A DNA stretch of 6,394 bases, from positions 1-6,394 of the forward strand of contig JABDLQ010000309.1 of NCBI GenBank assembly GCA_013002925.1, read 5' to 3'. Below, piece after piece: positions 1 to 6,394 of this stretch. Below the pieces are notes generated by a model. It saw only the letters and a program-made list of their open reading frames with translations, was not told the origin of the DNA and ran no database searches. Numbering within the stretch: the stretch's first letter is position 1; the number at the start of each line of letters is the position of its first letter. The stretch comes from Gammaproteobacteria bacterium (GTDB taxonomy: Bacteria; Pseudomonadota; Gammaproteobacteria; Steroidobacterales; SZUA-146). Made by a program: the position numbers and the translations under genes.

Positions 1-1050
1 GTATACACCATTCACAACCTGGCGTTACAGGGTATTCGTCCGCTGACTGACCATAGCTCCGCCTTTACGAGTTGGTTTCCCGGATTGGGCTTTCGATATA
101 ATGAAGTCGTAGATCCCCGATACCATGACTGCATTAATCCGATGGCAGTGGCAATTCGCCTGGCCGATAAGATCAATACGGTATCACCAACCTATGCGCT
201 CGAAATTCTGGAGCCCGACGAGCCAGCACACGGATTCTATGGCGGCGAGGGACTGGAGCTGGATTTGCAGGTGGCCGCCCGCCAGGGCCGCCTGGTGGGT
301 ATTCTGAATGGGTGTGATTATATGGCGGAGGCCAGCCGTCGCCCGGCATGGAAACTGTTGCGTGATTCAATGCTGGATGCGCTACGCTTATGGATCAGTA
401 ACACCACTCATGTTCATTCCGCGCATTATCTCATGCTGACCAGAATTACTGCCCAGTTGCGCAGAAAACCCGCGGCAATTTTTCTGAGCGTTGGCCGAAT
501 TACACTGCAAAAAGTCGGGCTGTTTTTGCAGCTGACCAGCTCAGGACGCACGGCTCTCGAGGAAATTCTGGATGGGCTGGGCACCGGCGAGCTGATGGTG
601 TTTCTGGGTAATGGTGACCGCGAACTTGAGCGTGCGCTGACACAGCTGGCAAACAGGCATAAAAACTTTGTGTTTCTAAAAGGGTACCTGGACGAGCTAC
701 CGGATTTACTGTATCGCTCGGCAGATTTGTTTCTGATGCCGAGCACTTTTGAACCCTGCGGCATAAGTCAGATGCTGGCATTGCGCGAGTCTGTGCCCTG
801 TGTAGTGCATGGAGTGGGGGGCCTCAAAGACACCATCGATCACCAGCGCACCGGTTTTGTATTCGATGGCGATTCACCAGCAGAGCAGGCGGATAATTTT
901 GTCGAGGCGGTCCGTGCTGCTCAGCTAATGCGATCGACTGAACCGGAGCGTTGGCAAAAAATCTGTGATGCTGCGGGTGCAGCCAGGTTCAGTTGGGAAC
1001 ATTCTGCCCGCGACTACGCAAGAGAGTTGTATGACGACACAAACTCCTGA
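1..1050 (+). CDS. glgA: Glycogen synthase, GT5 family (5'-truncated by the window edge)
   Basis: Glycogen synthase transfers glucose from a nucleotide sugar (ADP-glucose in most bacteria) to the non-reducing end of an alpha-1,4-glucan in the cytoplasm. The frame is open from base 1, so the TTG at 85 is not the true start; 349 residues remain and the N-terminal KxGG donor-site region lies outside. Visible GT5 signatures are IHNLALQG (10-33), ADKINTVSPTYA (about 163-198), GRLVGILNG (about 286-312), SVGRITLQK with the conserved Arg at 496-498 and Lys at 511-513, and MPSTFEPCGISQM (736-774) with the catalytic-type Glu at 751-753, followed by GVGGLKDT (811-834). After ILNG the sequence departs from the usual D.W.P..D segment, which marks an atypical subgroup. 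The 3' end overlaps glgB by 20 bases. The family assignment is firm; donor preference cannot be read from this sequence. Confidence 0.93.
   Translation, partial: VYTIHNLALQGIRPLTDHSSAFTSWFPGLGFRYNEVVDPRYHDCINPMAVAIRLADKINTVSPTYALEILEPDEPAHGFYGGEGLELDLQVAARQGRLVGILNGCDYMAEASRRPAWKLLRDSMLDALRLWISNTTHVHSAHYLMLTRITAQLRRKPAAIFLSVGRITLQKVGLFLQLTSSGRTALEEILDGLGTGELMVFLGNGDRELERALTQLANRHKNFVFLKGYLDELPDLLYRSADLFLMPSTFEPCGISQMLALRESVPCVVHGVGGLKDTIDHQRTGFVFDGDSPAEQADNFVEAVRAAQLMRSTEPERWQKICDAAGAARFSWEHSARDYARELYDDTNS
1020..1026 (+). promoter_or_regulatory. Probable ribosome binding site of glgB, inside glgA
   Basis: The purine run AAGAGAG ends four bases before ATG 1031, within the last codons of glgA. 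It is an imperfect match to the AGGAGG core. It helps choose ATG 1031 over the in-frame ATG at 965, but coupling to glgA translation may matter more than this site. Confidence 0.55.
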
Positions 1051-3214
1051 ACAAAAAGCGCAATACATTGCGCTGACGACGGGCCGTCATGCTGACCCGT
1101 TTGCACTGCTGGGCCCTCACCGAGAGGGTGACTCGACAGTGGTGCGCACATTTCAACCGCAGGCGGAAAACGTCTGGTTGCTGGCGCAAGATGGCGCACG
1201 GTTGGCAAAAATGGAAAAGATACACCGCGACGGCTTGTACGAAGCGACGGTCCCGGGCGCGGTCTCAAGCTATCGTCTGCGGGTGACCGTCTCGGGCAAT
1301 TCAGAGACCATTGACGATGCTTATCGATTCGCCTCGTTGCTTGGCGAGATCGATCTGCACTTGCTCGGTGAGGGCTCCCATCAAAAACTTTATGAAATGC
1401 TGGGTGCCCGGCTGTGTGCGGTGGAGGGTGTATCGGGCACGTACTTTTCTGTGTGGGCACCGAATGCGCAACGCGTGAGCGTGGTCGGGAATTTTAACGA
1501 TTGGGATGGTCGACGCCATGTCATGCGTCTGCATCGGAGCAACGGCATCTGGGACATATTTGTTCCGGATGTGGCTGCAGGGGCCTATTATAAATTCGAG
1601 TTGCTGGATGCCCAGGGCAACATGCTGCCGCTTAAAACCGATCCTTTGGCACATTATTATGAGGGTCCACCGGGTAATGCCTCCCGGGTTTATCAAAGCC
1701 ACTACCAGTGGAGCGACAAAGAGTGGATGGACGCACGCAGCACCTCCCCGGATCTTGAGCAGGCGATCAGTATCTACGAAGTGCACCTGGGTTCGTGGCG
1801 GCGTATGGGGGAGGATGGCGGACGCGCACTAACGTACCGTGAACATGCCAATGCACTCGTCAAATACGTGTCAGACATGGGCTTTACACATATCGAATTG
1901 ATGCCAGTGACCGAACATCCTTTTGATGGGTCGTGGGGCTATCAACCGATCGGCATGTACGCGCCGACGCAGCGCTTTGGTGAGCCGGATGATTTTCGCT
2001 ACTTTGTCGATGCCTGTCATCAGGCTGGTTTGGGTGTGATCATTGACTGGGTGCCGGCGCATTTTCCACGTGACGCGCACGGCCTGGCCAGGTTTGATGG
2101 TACGGCACTGTATGAACACGATGATCCACGCCGCGGTGAACACCGCGATTGGGGCACGCTGATTTTTAATTTTGGTCGGCGCGAAGTGTCCAACTATCTA
2201 ATCGCAAATGCGTTGTACTGGATCGATGAGTTCCATATCGATGCATTGCGGGTTGACGCGGTAGCGTCGATGATCTACCTGGATTATTCCCGCGAGGCCG
2301 GCGAGTGGTTGCCCAACGAGCAGGGCGGTAATGAAAACCTGGAGGCAGTTGCTTTTTTGCGCAGGCTCAATGAGTTGGTCCATGCCCATGGTGCCATCAC
2401 GTTTGCCGAAGAATCTACTTCGTGGCCCGGGGTATCGCATCCTGTTTACAGTGGCGGGCTCGGGTTTACCTACAAATGGAATATGGGCTGGATGAATGAC
2501 ACGCTGCGCTATATGAGTGAAGACCCGGTGCACCGCAGTTTTCATCACGACCTGCTGACGTTTGGCCTGGTGTATGCGTTTCATGAAAACTTTGTGCTGC
2601 CGCTTTCTCATGATGAAGTTGTGCACGGCAAACGCTCCCTGCTGGGACGGATGCCCGGCGATGAGTGGCAGAAGTTTGCCAACTTACGCACCTATTACGG
2701 GTTCATGTTTGGACAACCGGGTAAAAAGCTGCTGTTTATGGGGGCTGAGTTTGCCCAAAGTTCAGAATGGAATCACGATCAGTCCCTTGACTGGCACCTG
2801 CTGGAATACGACCTGCATGCCGGGGTTGCCGCGCTGGTGCGCGATCTGAATTTTTTGTATACGGCAGAGCCGGCGCTGCACCAGGTCGATTTTGAAGGCA
2901 GCGGATTTGAATGGATTGATTGGCAGGATCGCAATGCCAGTGTTATCGCCTGGATGCGGCGTGCACGTAACGGTGAACATGTTGTGTTTATCAGCAATTT
3001 TACGCCAATCGTCCGACATTCCTATGACGTGGGCGTGCCCCAGGTCGGCACCTATAAAACGTTACTGAACACCGACGATAAAAAATATGGCGGCAGCGAC
3101 ATCCAGAATCCGGAACATCTGGAGGCTCGCGAGCATTCGTGCCATGGTCGACCGGCATCGATTACTTTGACATTGCCCCCGCTATCCACACTTGTTTTAA
3201 AGCCCGTCACATAA
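1031..3214 (+). CDS. glgB: 1,4-alpha-glucan branching enzyme (GH13_9)
   Basis: GlgB cleaves an alpha-1,4 chain and re-attaches the piece by an alpha-1,6 bond, creating glycogen branches. From ATG 1031 the protein has 727 residues, close to the 728 of E. coli GlgB. In order there is an N-terminal beta domain (about 15-105, HADPFALLGPH), a CBM48 domain (about 130-220, FSVWAPNA and VVGNFNDWDGRRH), a GH13 barrel from about 246 (ISIYEVHLGSWRR), and a C-terminal beta domain from about 615. GH13 regions I-IV are intact: DWVPAHFP (Asp339), DALRVDAVA (nucleophile Asp409), AEEST (acid/base Glu460) and LSHDE (Asp528). ATG 1031 is chosen because it gives the family N-terminus and has a purine-rich AAGAGAG four bases upstream. 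The in-frame ATG at 965 would add 22 non-family residues wholly inside glgA. Translation is probably coupled to glgA, since the genes overlap by 20 bases. All key residues are present, so activity is expected. Confidence 0.98.
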   Translation: MTTQTPEQKAQYIALTTGRHADPFALLGPHREGDSTVVRTFQPQAENVWLLAQDGARLAKMEKIHRDGLYEATVPGAVSSYRLRVTVSGNSETIDDAYRFASLLGEIDLHLLGEGSHQKLYEMLGARLCAVEGVSGTYFSVWAPNAQRVSVVGNFNDWDGRRHVMRLHRSNGIWDIFVPDVAAGAYYKFELLDAQGNMLPLKTDPLAHYYEGPPGNASRVYQSHYQWSDKEWMDARSTSPDLEQAISIYEVHLGSWRRMGEDGGRALTYREHANALVKYVSDMGFTHIELMPVTEHPFDGSWGYQPIGMYAPTQRFGEPDDFRYFVDACHQAGLGVIIDWVPAHFPRDAHGLARFDGTALYEHDDPRRGEHRDWGTLIFNFGRREVSNYLIANALYWIDEFHIDALRVDAVASMIYLDYSREAGEWLPNEQGGNENLEAVAFLRRLNELVHAHGAITFAEESTSWPGVSHPVYSGGLGFTYKWNMGWMNDTLRYMSEDPVHRSFHHDLLTFGLVYAFHENFVLPLSHDEVVHGKRSLLGRMPGDEWQKFANLRTYYGFMFGQPGKKLLFMGAEFAQSSEWNHDQSLDWHLLEYDLHAGVAALVRDLNFLYTAEPALHQVDFEGSGFEWIDWQDRNASVIAWMRRARNGEHVVFISNFTPIVRHSYDVGVPQVGTYKTLLNTDDKKYGGSDIQNPEHLEAREHSCHGRPASITLTLPPLSTLVLKPVT
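1057..1074. repeat. Perfect inverted repeat (8-base arms, 2-base spacer) early in glgB
   Basis: AGCGCAAT and ATTGCGCT flank the spacer AC and start seven bases after the glgA stop. In RNA this could fold as a 7-bp stem with a UACA loop over glgB codons 9-15. On the minus strand the same hairpin is followed by a run of five T, the layout of an intrinsic terminator. No minus-strand gene is seen nearby, so a role is unproven and chance is possible. Confidence 0.5.
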
Positions 3215-3222
3215 GACCTTCT

Positions 3223-3228
3223 CGGAGA
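3223..3228 (+). promoter_or_regulatory. Weak ribosome binding site of glgP
   Basis: CGGAGA lies in the 25-base gap between glgB and glgP. Its GGAG core is 12 bases from ATG 3240, longer than the usual 5-9, so initiation here may be modest or partly dependent on ribosomes finishing glgB. No better purine run exists in the gap. Confidence 0.5.
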
Positions 3229-3239
3229 TTGACAAAGCC

Positions 3240-5744
3240 ATGACCGCCACTTCGGACACTCACGCCAGCCGCCAGGGATTCAATCTGATACAAACCCCTA
3301 ATCTCGAGATGAGCACTGACGCCATTCTTGAGGATCTGACGCATCATTTTAGCCGTACGCTCGGACGTCGCGCGGTGCGAACGAAATCACCATTTATCTA
3401 TCAGGCTCTGGTATATGCAGTGCGTGATCGGCTAATTGAGCGCTGGAATCGTACCAACGTGGCGATGGAACGCGACGATAGCCGGCGTGTAGGATACATG
3501 TCGCTGGAGTTCCTGATGGGCCGGTTGCTCAACAATGCCCTGTTGAATCTGGAATTGTCTGATGCCGCCTCCGAAGCACTCGAGCGTCTGGGAATGCATC
3601 TGGAAGATGTTGCCGACTGTGAACATGATGCCGGGCTTGGCAACGGTGGTCTGGGACGACTGGCGGCCTGTTTTCTCGATAGCTGTGCGACGCTGAAATT
3701 ACCGGTCGTGGGGTATGGGATTCGATATCAATACGGCATGTTTCATCAGCATATTGAAGATGGCCGTCAGATCGAAGAGCCGGATATGTGGTTGCGCCAC
3801 GGTTTTCCGTGGGAGATCGAACGCATCGAGTTGGCGCAAACGATTCGATTCGGCGGCTTCAGCGACAGTTACACTGACCATCATGGAAACCTGCGTGTGC
3901 GCTGGAGAGGCACGCACGACGTGCTGGCGATTCCCCATGATGTCCCGATTCCCGGCTATCGAAATGAAGTTGTCAATACGCTGCGCTTATGGTCTGCGTC
4001 CGGCACCAGTGAATTTGATCTGGAAGAGTTTAATGCGGGCGACTACGCAGATGCGGTAGCGGCCAAGAATGCTGCTGAAAATATTACGATGGTGTTGTAT
4101 CCCAATGCCACCACGGAAACCGGTCGTGAACTACGGTTACGACAGCAATATTTTTTGGCATCTGCGAGCTTGCAGGACACGTTGCGTGACTGGTGCGAAC
4201 GGCATGGCAGAAATTTTGATGATTTCGCCGCGAAGAACTGTTTTCAGTTGAACGACACGCACCCGGCCGTTGCCGTGGCAGAGCTGATGCGCCTGTTGAT
4301 GGATGAGTATCACCTGGGTTGGGACGAGGCCTGGGAAATTACCTGCCGAACGATGGCCTATACAAACCACACCCTGTTGCCTGAGGCGTTGGAAAAGTGG
4401 TCGGTGTCATTATTTGGCAGACTGCTGCCGCGAATCCTCGACATCATTTATGAGATCAATGCGCGCTTTATCGGTGAAGTAGGCCAGCGCTGGCCGGGCG
4501 ATGAACAGCGCATTGCGCGCATGTCGCTAATCGAGGAAGGACCTGAGCCAATGGTGAGGATGGCGTACCTTGCGATTGTGGGGAGTTTTTCAATTAATGG
4601 AGTTGCCGCATTACATTCGGAGCTGTTACAGCAGGGATTGTTTCGTGATTTTTTTGAACTATGGCCCGAGCGTTTTAATAATAAAACCAATGGCGTGACC
4701 CAGCGACGCTGGCTGGCTGCCTGCAACCCGGACCTGGCGCGCCTGATCACCGGAAAAATTGGTTCGAACTGGGTAGTTAATCTCGATGAACTTGAAGGGT
4801 TGCGGGCGCATGCCGATGATCAGGCGTTTCAGACGTCATGGCGCAATATCAAATATGCCAATAAATCGCGTCTGGCAAAAGTCATACATAAGCGTTGCCA
4901 TCAGTCCATTGATCCGGCAATGATGTTTGACGTGCAAGTCAAACGAATACATGAATATAAACGCCAGATTCTGAACGTATTGCATGCGATTCATTTATAT
5001 GACCGCATCATGCGTGGAGACAACGATGTGGTGCCGCGCGCGATCATCATCGGTGGCAAGGCTGCGCCTGGTTACGTAATGGCAAAAAATGTCATCAAGT
5101 TCATCAACAATGTGGCGCGGGTGATCAATCGCAGCTCGTTGACAAAGGATAAACTGCGACTGGTTTTTTTCCCTGATTACAACGTGACTGCCATGGAACT
5201 TATCTGTCCGGCAGCCGACTTGTCCGAACAGATTTCAACTGCCGGCAAGGAGGCCTCAGGGACGGGCAACATGAAATTTATGATGAACGGGGCATTGACA
5301 ATAGGCACGCTGGATGGTGCCAACGTTGAAATTCGAGAAGCCGTGGGCGAAGAGCATTTCTTTTTGTTCGGCCTGACCGTCGATGAGATTGCAACGCGCA
5401 GAGCAAGCTATGACCCATCGTCCATCATTGCCGCCGACCAGGATTTCTCGCGCGTGATGAAGCTGTTGGAAAGCTCACATTTTAATCAGTTCGAGCCGGG
5501 TGTGCTGGATCCGATCATTCAGTCGATTCGAAACCCGCACGATGAGTGGATGACGGCGGCAGATTTTCGCAGCTTTGTTGATGCACAATCACGGGTTGAA
5601 GCGGTGTACAAAGATCCACAGGAGTGGACTCGCAAGAGTATTTTAAACACGGCGGCGTCGGGACGGTTTTCGACTGATCGGACGATGCGCGACTACAATA
5701 ACGACATATGGCAGCTCACCCCGATAGATCCCGACCGGGCATGA
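3240..5744 (+). CDS. glgP: Glycogen/maltodextrin phosphorylase (GT35, PLP-dependent)
   Basis: GlgP removes terminal glucose units from alpha-1,4 chains with inorganic phosphate, giving glucose-1-phosphate and stopping near branch points. The 834-residue product is slightly longer than E. coli GlgP (815) and covers the whole GT35 fold. Visible motifs are MSLEFLMGR (87-95), GLGNGGLGRLAACFLDS (132-148), IRYQYGMF (from 161), LNDTHPAVA (337-345), KTNGVTQRRW (from 482), VQVKRIHEYKR (565-575, the phosphate-site Arg569 and Lys574) and EASGTGNMKF, whose Lys679 should bind pyridoxal phosphate. NGALTIGTLDGANVE follows it. ATG 3240 is chosen because it begins a plausible leader before the conserved helix with VRDRLIERW. 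A weak GGAG lies 12 bases upstream, which is a long spacing. It sits 25 bases after glgB and its stop overlaps the glgX start. The animal regulatory Ser14 segment is not recognisable. Maltodextrin-phosphorylase specificity (MalP) cannot be excluded, but the gene neighbours favour glycogen. Confidence 0.97.
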   Translation: MTATSDTHASRQGFNLIQTPNLEMSTDAILEDLTHHFSRTLGRRAVRTKSPFIYQALVYAVRDRLIERWNRTNVAMERDDSRRVGYMSLEFLMGRLLNNALLNLELSDAASEALERLGMHLEDVADCEHDAGLGNGGLGRLAACFLDSCATLKLPVVGYGIRYQYGMFHQHIEDGRQIEEPDMWLRHGFPWEIERIELAQTIRFGGFSDSYTDHHGNLRVRWRGTHDVLAIPHDVPIPGYRNEVVNTLRLWSASGTSEFDLEEFNAGDYADAVAAKNAAENITMVLYPNATTETGRELRLRQQYFLASASLQDTLRDWCERHGRNFDDFAAKNCFQLNDTHPAVAVAELMRLLMDEYHLGWDEAWEITCRTMAYTNHTLLPEALEKWSVSLFGRLLPRILDIIYEINARFIGEVGQRWPGDEQRIARMSLIEEGPEPMVRMAYLAIVGSFSINGVAALHSELLQQGLFRDFFELWPERFNNKTNGVTQRRWLAACNPDLARLITGKIGSNWVVNLDELEGLRAHADDQAFQTSWRNIKYANKSRLAKVIHKRCHQSIDPAMMFDVQVKRIHEYKRQILNVLHAIHLYDRIMRGDNDVVPRAIIIGGKAAPGYVMAKNVIKFINNVARVINRSSLTKDKLRLVFFPDYNVTAMELICPAADLSEQISTAGKEASGTGNMKFMMNGALTIGTLDGANVEIREAVGEEHFFLFGLTVDEIATRRASYDPSSIIAADQDFSRVMKLLESSHFNQFEPGVLDPIIQSIRNPHDEWMTAADFRSFVDAQSRVEAVYKDPQEWTRKSILNTAASGRFSTDRTMRDYNNDIWQLTPIDPDRA
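5741..5744 (+). promoter_or_regulatory. ATGA stop/start overlap of glgP and glgX
   Basis: The glgP stop TGA (5742-5744) overlaps the glgX ATG (5741-5743). This arrangement commonly gives translational coupling by termination-reinitiation. A second ATG follows directly at 5744. The bases just upstream (5725-5740) hold no convincing Shine-Dalgarno, which supports coupling here. Confidence 0.75.
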
Positions 5745-6394
5745 TGCTCAAGGGGAGCTCGGACTCGCTCGGTGCCAACTGGGTGGGTACCGGCGTAAAT
5801 TTTGCACTGTACTCGGATCGTGCCAGTGCCGTCGAGCTGTGTTTGTTTGCAAACGATGGTGAGGCTACCGCACGGTTTGAATTGCCCGAATGTACTGATG
5901 GCGTGTGGCACGGTTTTTTACCGGACTGTCAACCCGGTCAGCATTACGGCTATCGCGTACACGGCGAGTTCGCACCCGATAAAGGCCTATATTTTAACGC
6001 ACACAAGCTGCTGCTCGACCCTTACGCCAGACAGTTAAGTGGACCGTTGATCTGGGATGCTTCTTTGCATGCGCAGCAGACCTCGGGTTCTGTGCGTGGC
6101 AAATATCAACCCAACTTGCAGGATAGTGCCGAATATATGCCGAAAGGCGTGGTCGTGGGGCCGGCAAAGACATTGTTGCGGCCGCGTCCGGTGATTGCGT
6201 GGGAAGATACCCTGCTGTATGAACTCAACGTCCGTGGCTACACAATGCGACATCCGGCCGTGGCGGAAATTGATCGGGGCCGATTCTCCGGGTTGGCGGT
6301 AAAGGAAGTGCTGGCCTATCTAAAAGCTCTGGGTGTGACTGCAGTGGAGCTGATGCCATGTCATGCTTTTACCGATGAACATTTTCTCATTGAA
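5741..6394 (+). CDS. glgX: Glycogen debranching enzyme (GH13_11), 3'-truncated by the window edge
   Basis: GlgX hydrolyses alpha-1,6 branches of phosphorylase-limit glycogen, so it completes what GlgP begins. The frame opens at ATG 5741 and stays open for 218 codons to the last base, which makes this a cut gene and not a broken one; full-length relatives have roughly 650-700 residues. The N-terminal CBM48-like domain shows LGANWVGTGVNFALYS (residues 10-25), VELCLF, ECTDGVWHGFLP, YGYRVHGEF and HKLLLDPYAR. A linker follows, and the GH13 barrel begins at about 157 with TLLYELNVRGYTMRHPAV and then LGVTAVELMPCHAF. The catalytic Asp/Glu motifs lie beyond the window. Start choice: ATG 5741 overlaps the glgP stop as ATGA, and a second in-frame ATG at 5744 is almost equally possible. 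Neither has a clear Shine-Dalgarno upstream, so reinitiation by ribosomes ending glgP is likely. The pre-LGANW leader is short for the family. Confidence 0.94.
   Translation, partial: MMLKGSSDSLGANWVGTGVNFALYSDRASAVELCLFANDGEATARFELPECTDGVWHGFLPDCQPGQHYGYRVHGEFAPDKGLYFNAHKLLLDPYARQLSGPLIWDASLHAQQTSGSVRGKYQPNLQDSAEYMPKGVVVGPAKTLLRPRPVIAWEDTLLYELNVRGYTMRHPAVAEIDRGRFSGLAVKEVLAYLKALGVTAVELMPCHAFTDEHFLIE

Larger units (their letters stand above)
1..6394 (+). other. Putative glycogen operon glgA-glgB-glgP-glgX
   Basis: All four genes are on one strand. The junctions are a 20-base overlap (glgA/glgB), a 25-base gap (glgB/glgP) and a 4-base overlap (glgP/glgX). No plus-strand terminator or promoter is visible at any junction, so a single transcript beginning left of the window is the simplest reading. 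Synthesis (A, B) and breakdown (P, X) enzymes are therefore likely co-expressed, leaving control of flux to enzyme regulation or to the supply of nucleotide-glucose. The glgC gene is not in this window. Confidence 0.82.

Noticed and set aside
426..781. Minus-strand open frames opposite glgA.
   Set aside because: No recognisable motif, low-complexity Ser/Arg-rich translations, and complete overlap with a conserved GT5 domain.
965..1030. Upstream in-frame ATG at 965 as the start of glgB (749 residues).
   Set aside because: It would overlap glgA by 86 bases, the added 22 residues do not resemble any GlgB N-terminus, and ATG 1031 gives the family length with a ribosome site.
85..1050. TTG at 85 as the start of glgA.
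   Set aside because: The frame is open to base 1 and encodes the conserved GT5 motif IHNLALQG before it, so the gene begins outside the window.
1014..1786. Long minus-strand open frames (1014-1460, 148 residues; 1301-1786, 161 residues) opposite glgB.
   Set aside because: They lie wholly antisense to well-conserved GlgB coding sequence, show no recognisable domain, and are typical shadows of a codon-biased gene.
2132..2147. Inverted repeat CGCGGTG-AA-CACCGCG within glgB.
   Set aside because: It is mid-gene with no junction, no T run and no neighbouring copy; probably chance in a G+C-rich coding stretch (Arg-Gly-Glu-His-Arg).
3229..3234. TTGACA in the glgB-glgP gap as a -35 promoter box.
   Set aside because: There is no TATAAT-like hexamer 16-18 bases further on, and it sits only 5 bases before the glgP start codon, so it cannot drive that gene with a leader.
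3215..3239. Possible terminator between glgB and glgP.
   Set aside because: The 25 bases hold no stem-loop and no T run.
4925..4944. Inverted repeat GTTTGAC ... GTCAAAC with a 6-base loop within glgP.
   Set aside because: It encodes part of the conserved FDVQVKR block, so protein constraint explains the sequence; no T run follows.
5802..6038. 78-residue plus-strand open frame inside glgX.
   Set aside because: The overlapping frame from 5741 encodes clear GlgX motifs across the same bases; this is an out-of-frame shadow.

Overview
The window carries part of a glycogen (alpha-1,4/1,6-glucan) metabolism operon. Four genes lie head to tail on the + strand in the order glgA, glgB, glgP, glgX. 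glgA enters from the left edge without its 5' part, glgB and glgP are complete, and glgX runs off the right edge without its 3' part. No tRNA, rRNA, mobile element, CRISPR array or minus-strand gene could be supported.

Layout: 1-1050 is the C-terminal two thirds or so of a GT5 glycogen synthase. 1031-3214 is a 1,4-alpha-glucan branching enzyme that starts inside the last 20 bases of glgA. A 25-base gap (3215-3239) separates it from an 834-residue glycogen phosphorylase at 3240-5744. The phosphorylase overlaps by 4 bases (ATGA) the start of a glycogen debranching enzyme, of which the first 218 codons are present. The longest non-coding stretch is those 25 bases. There is therefore no room for an internal promoter/terminator pair outside coding sequence, and the four genes are most simply read as one transcript whose promoter lies left of the window.

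How the genes work together: GlgA elongates alpha-1,4 chains from a nucleotide-glucose donor and GlgB adds alpha-1,6 branches. GlgP shortens outer chains by phosphorolysis to glucose-1-phosphate, and GlgX removes the short limit-dextrin branches that GlgP leaves. Building and breakdown enzymes are thus in one unit. The donor-making enzyme GlgC (ADP-glucose pyrophosphorylase) is not in the window.

Organism: the E. coli-type GlgB (727 residues with the long N-terminal region), the proteobacterial GlgX, the atypical GlgA and a base composition around or slightly above half G+C suggest a gammaproteobacterium, probably not an enteric one. This is inference from remembered family sequences. The window looks like ordinary core carbon-storage metabolism, and I see no evidence of a novel system. 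The points worth a second look are the atypical GlgA, a perfect inverted repeat at the start of glgB, and the unusual start region of glgX.
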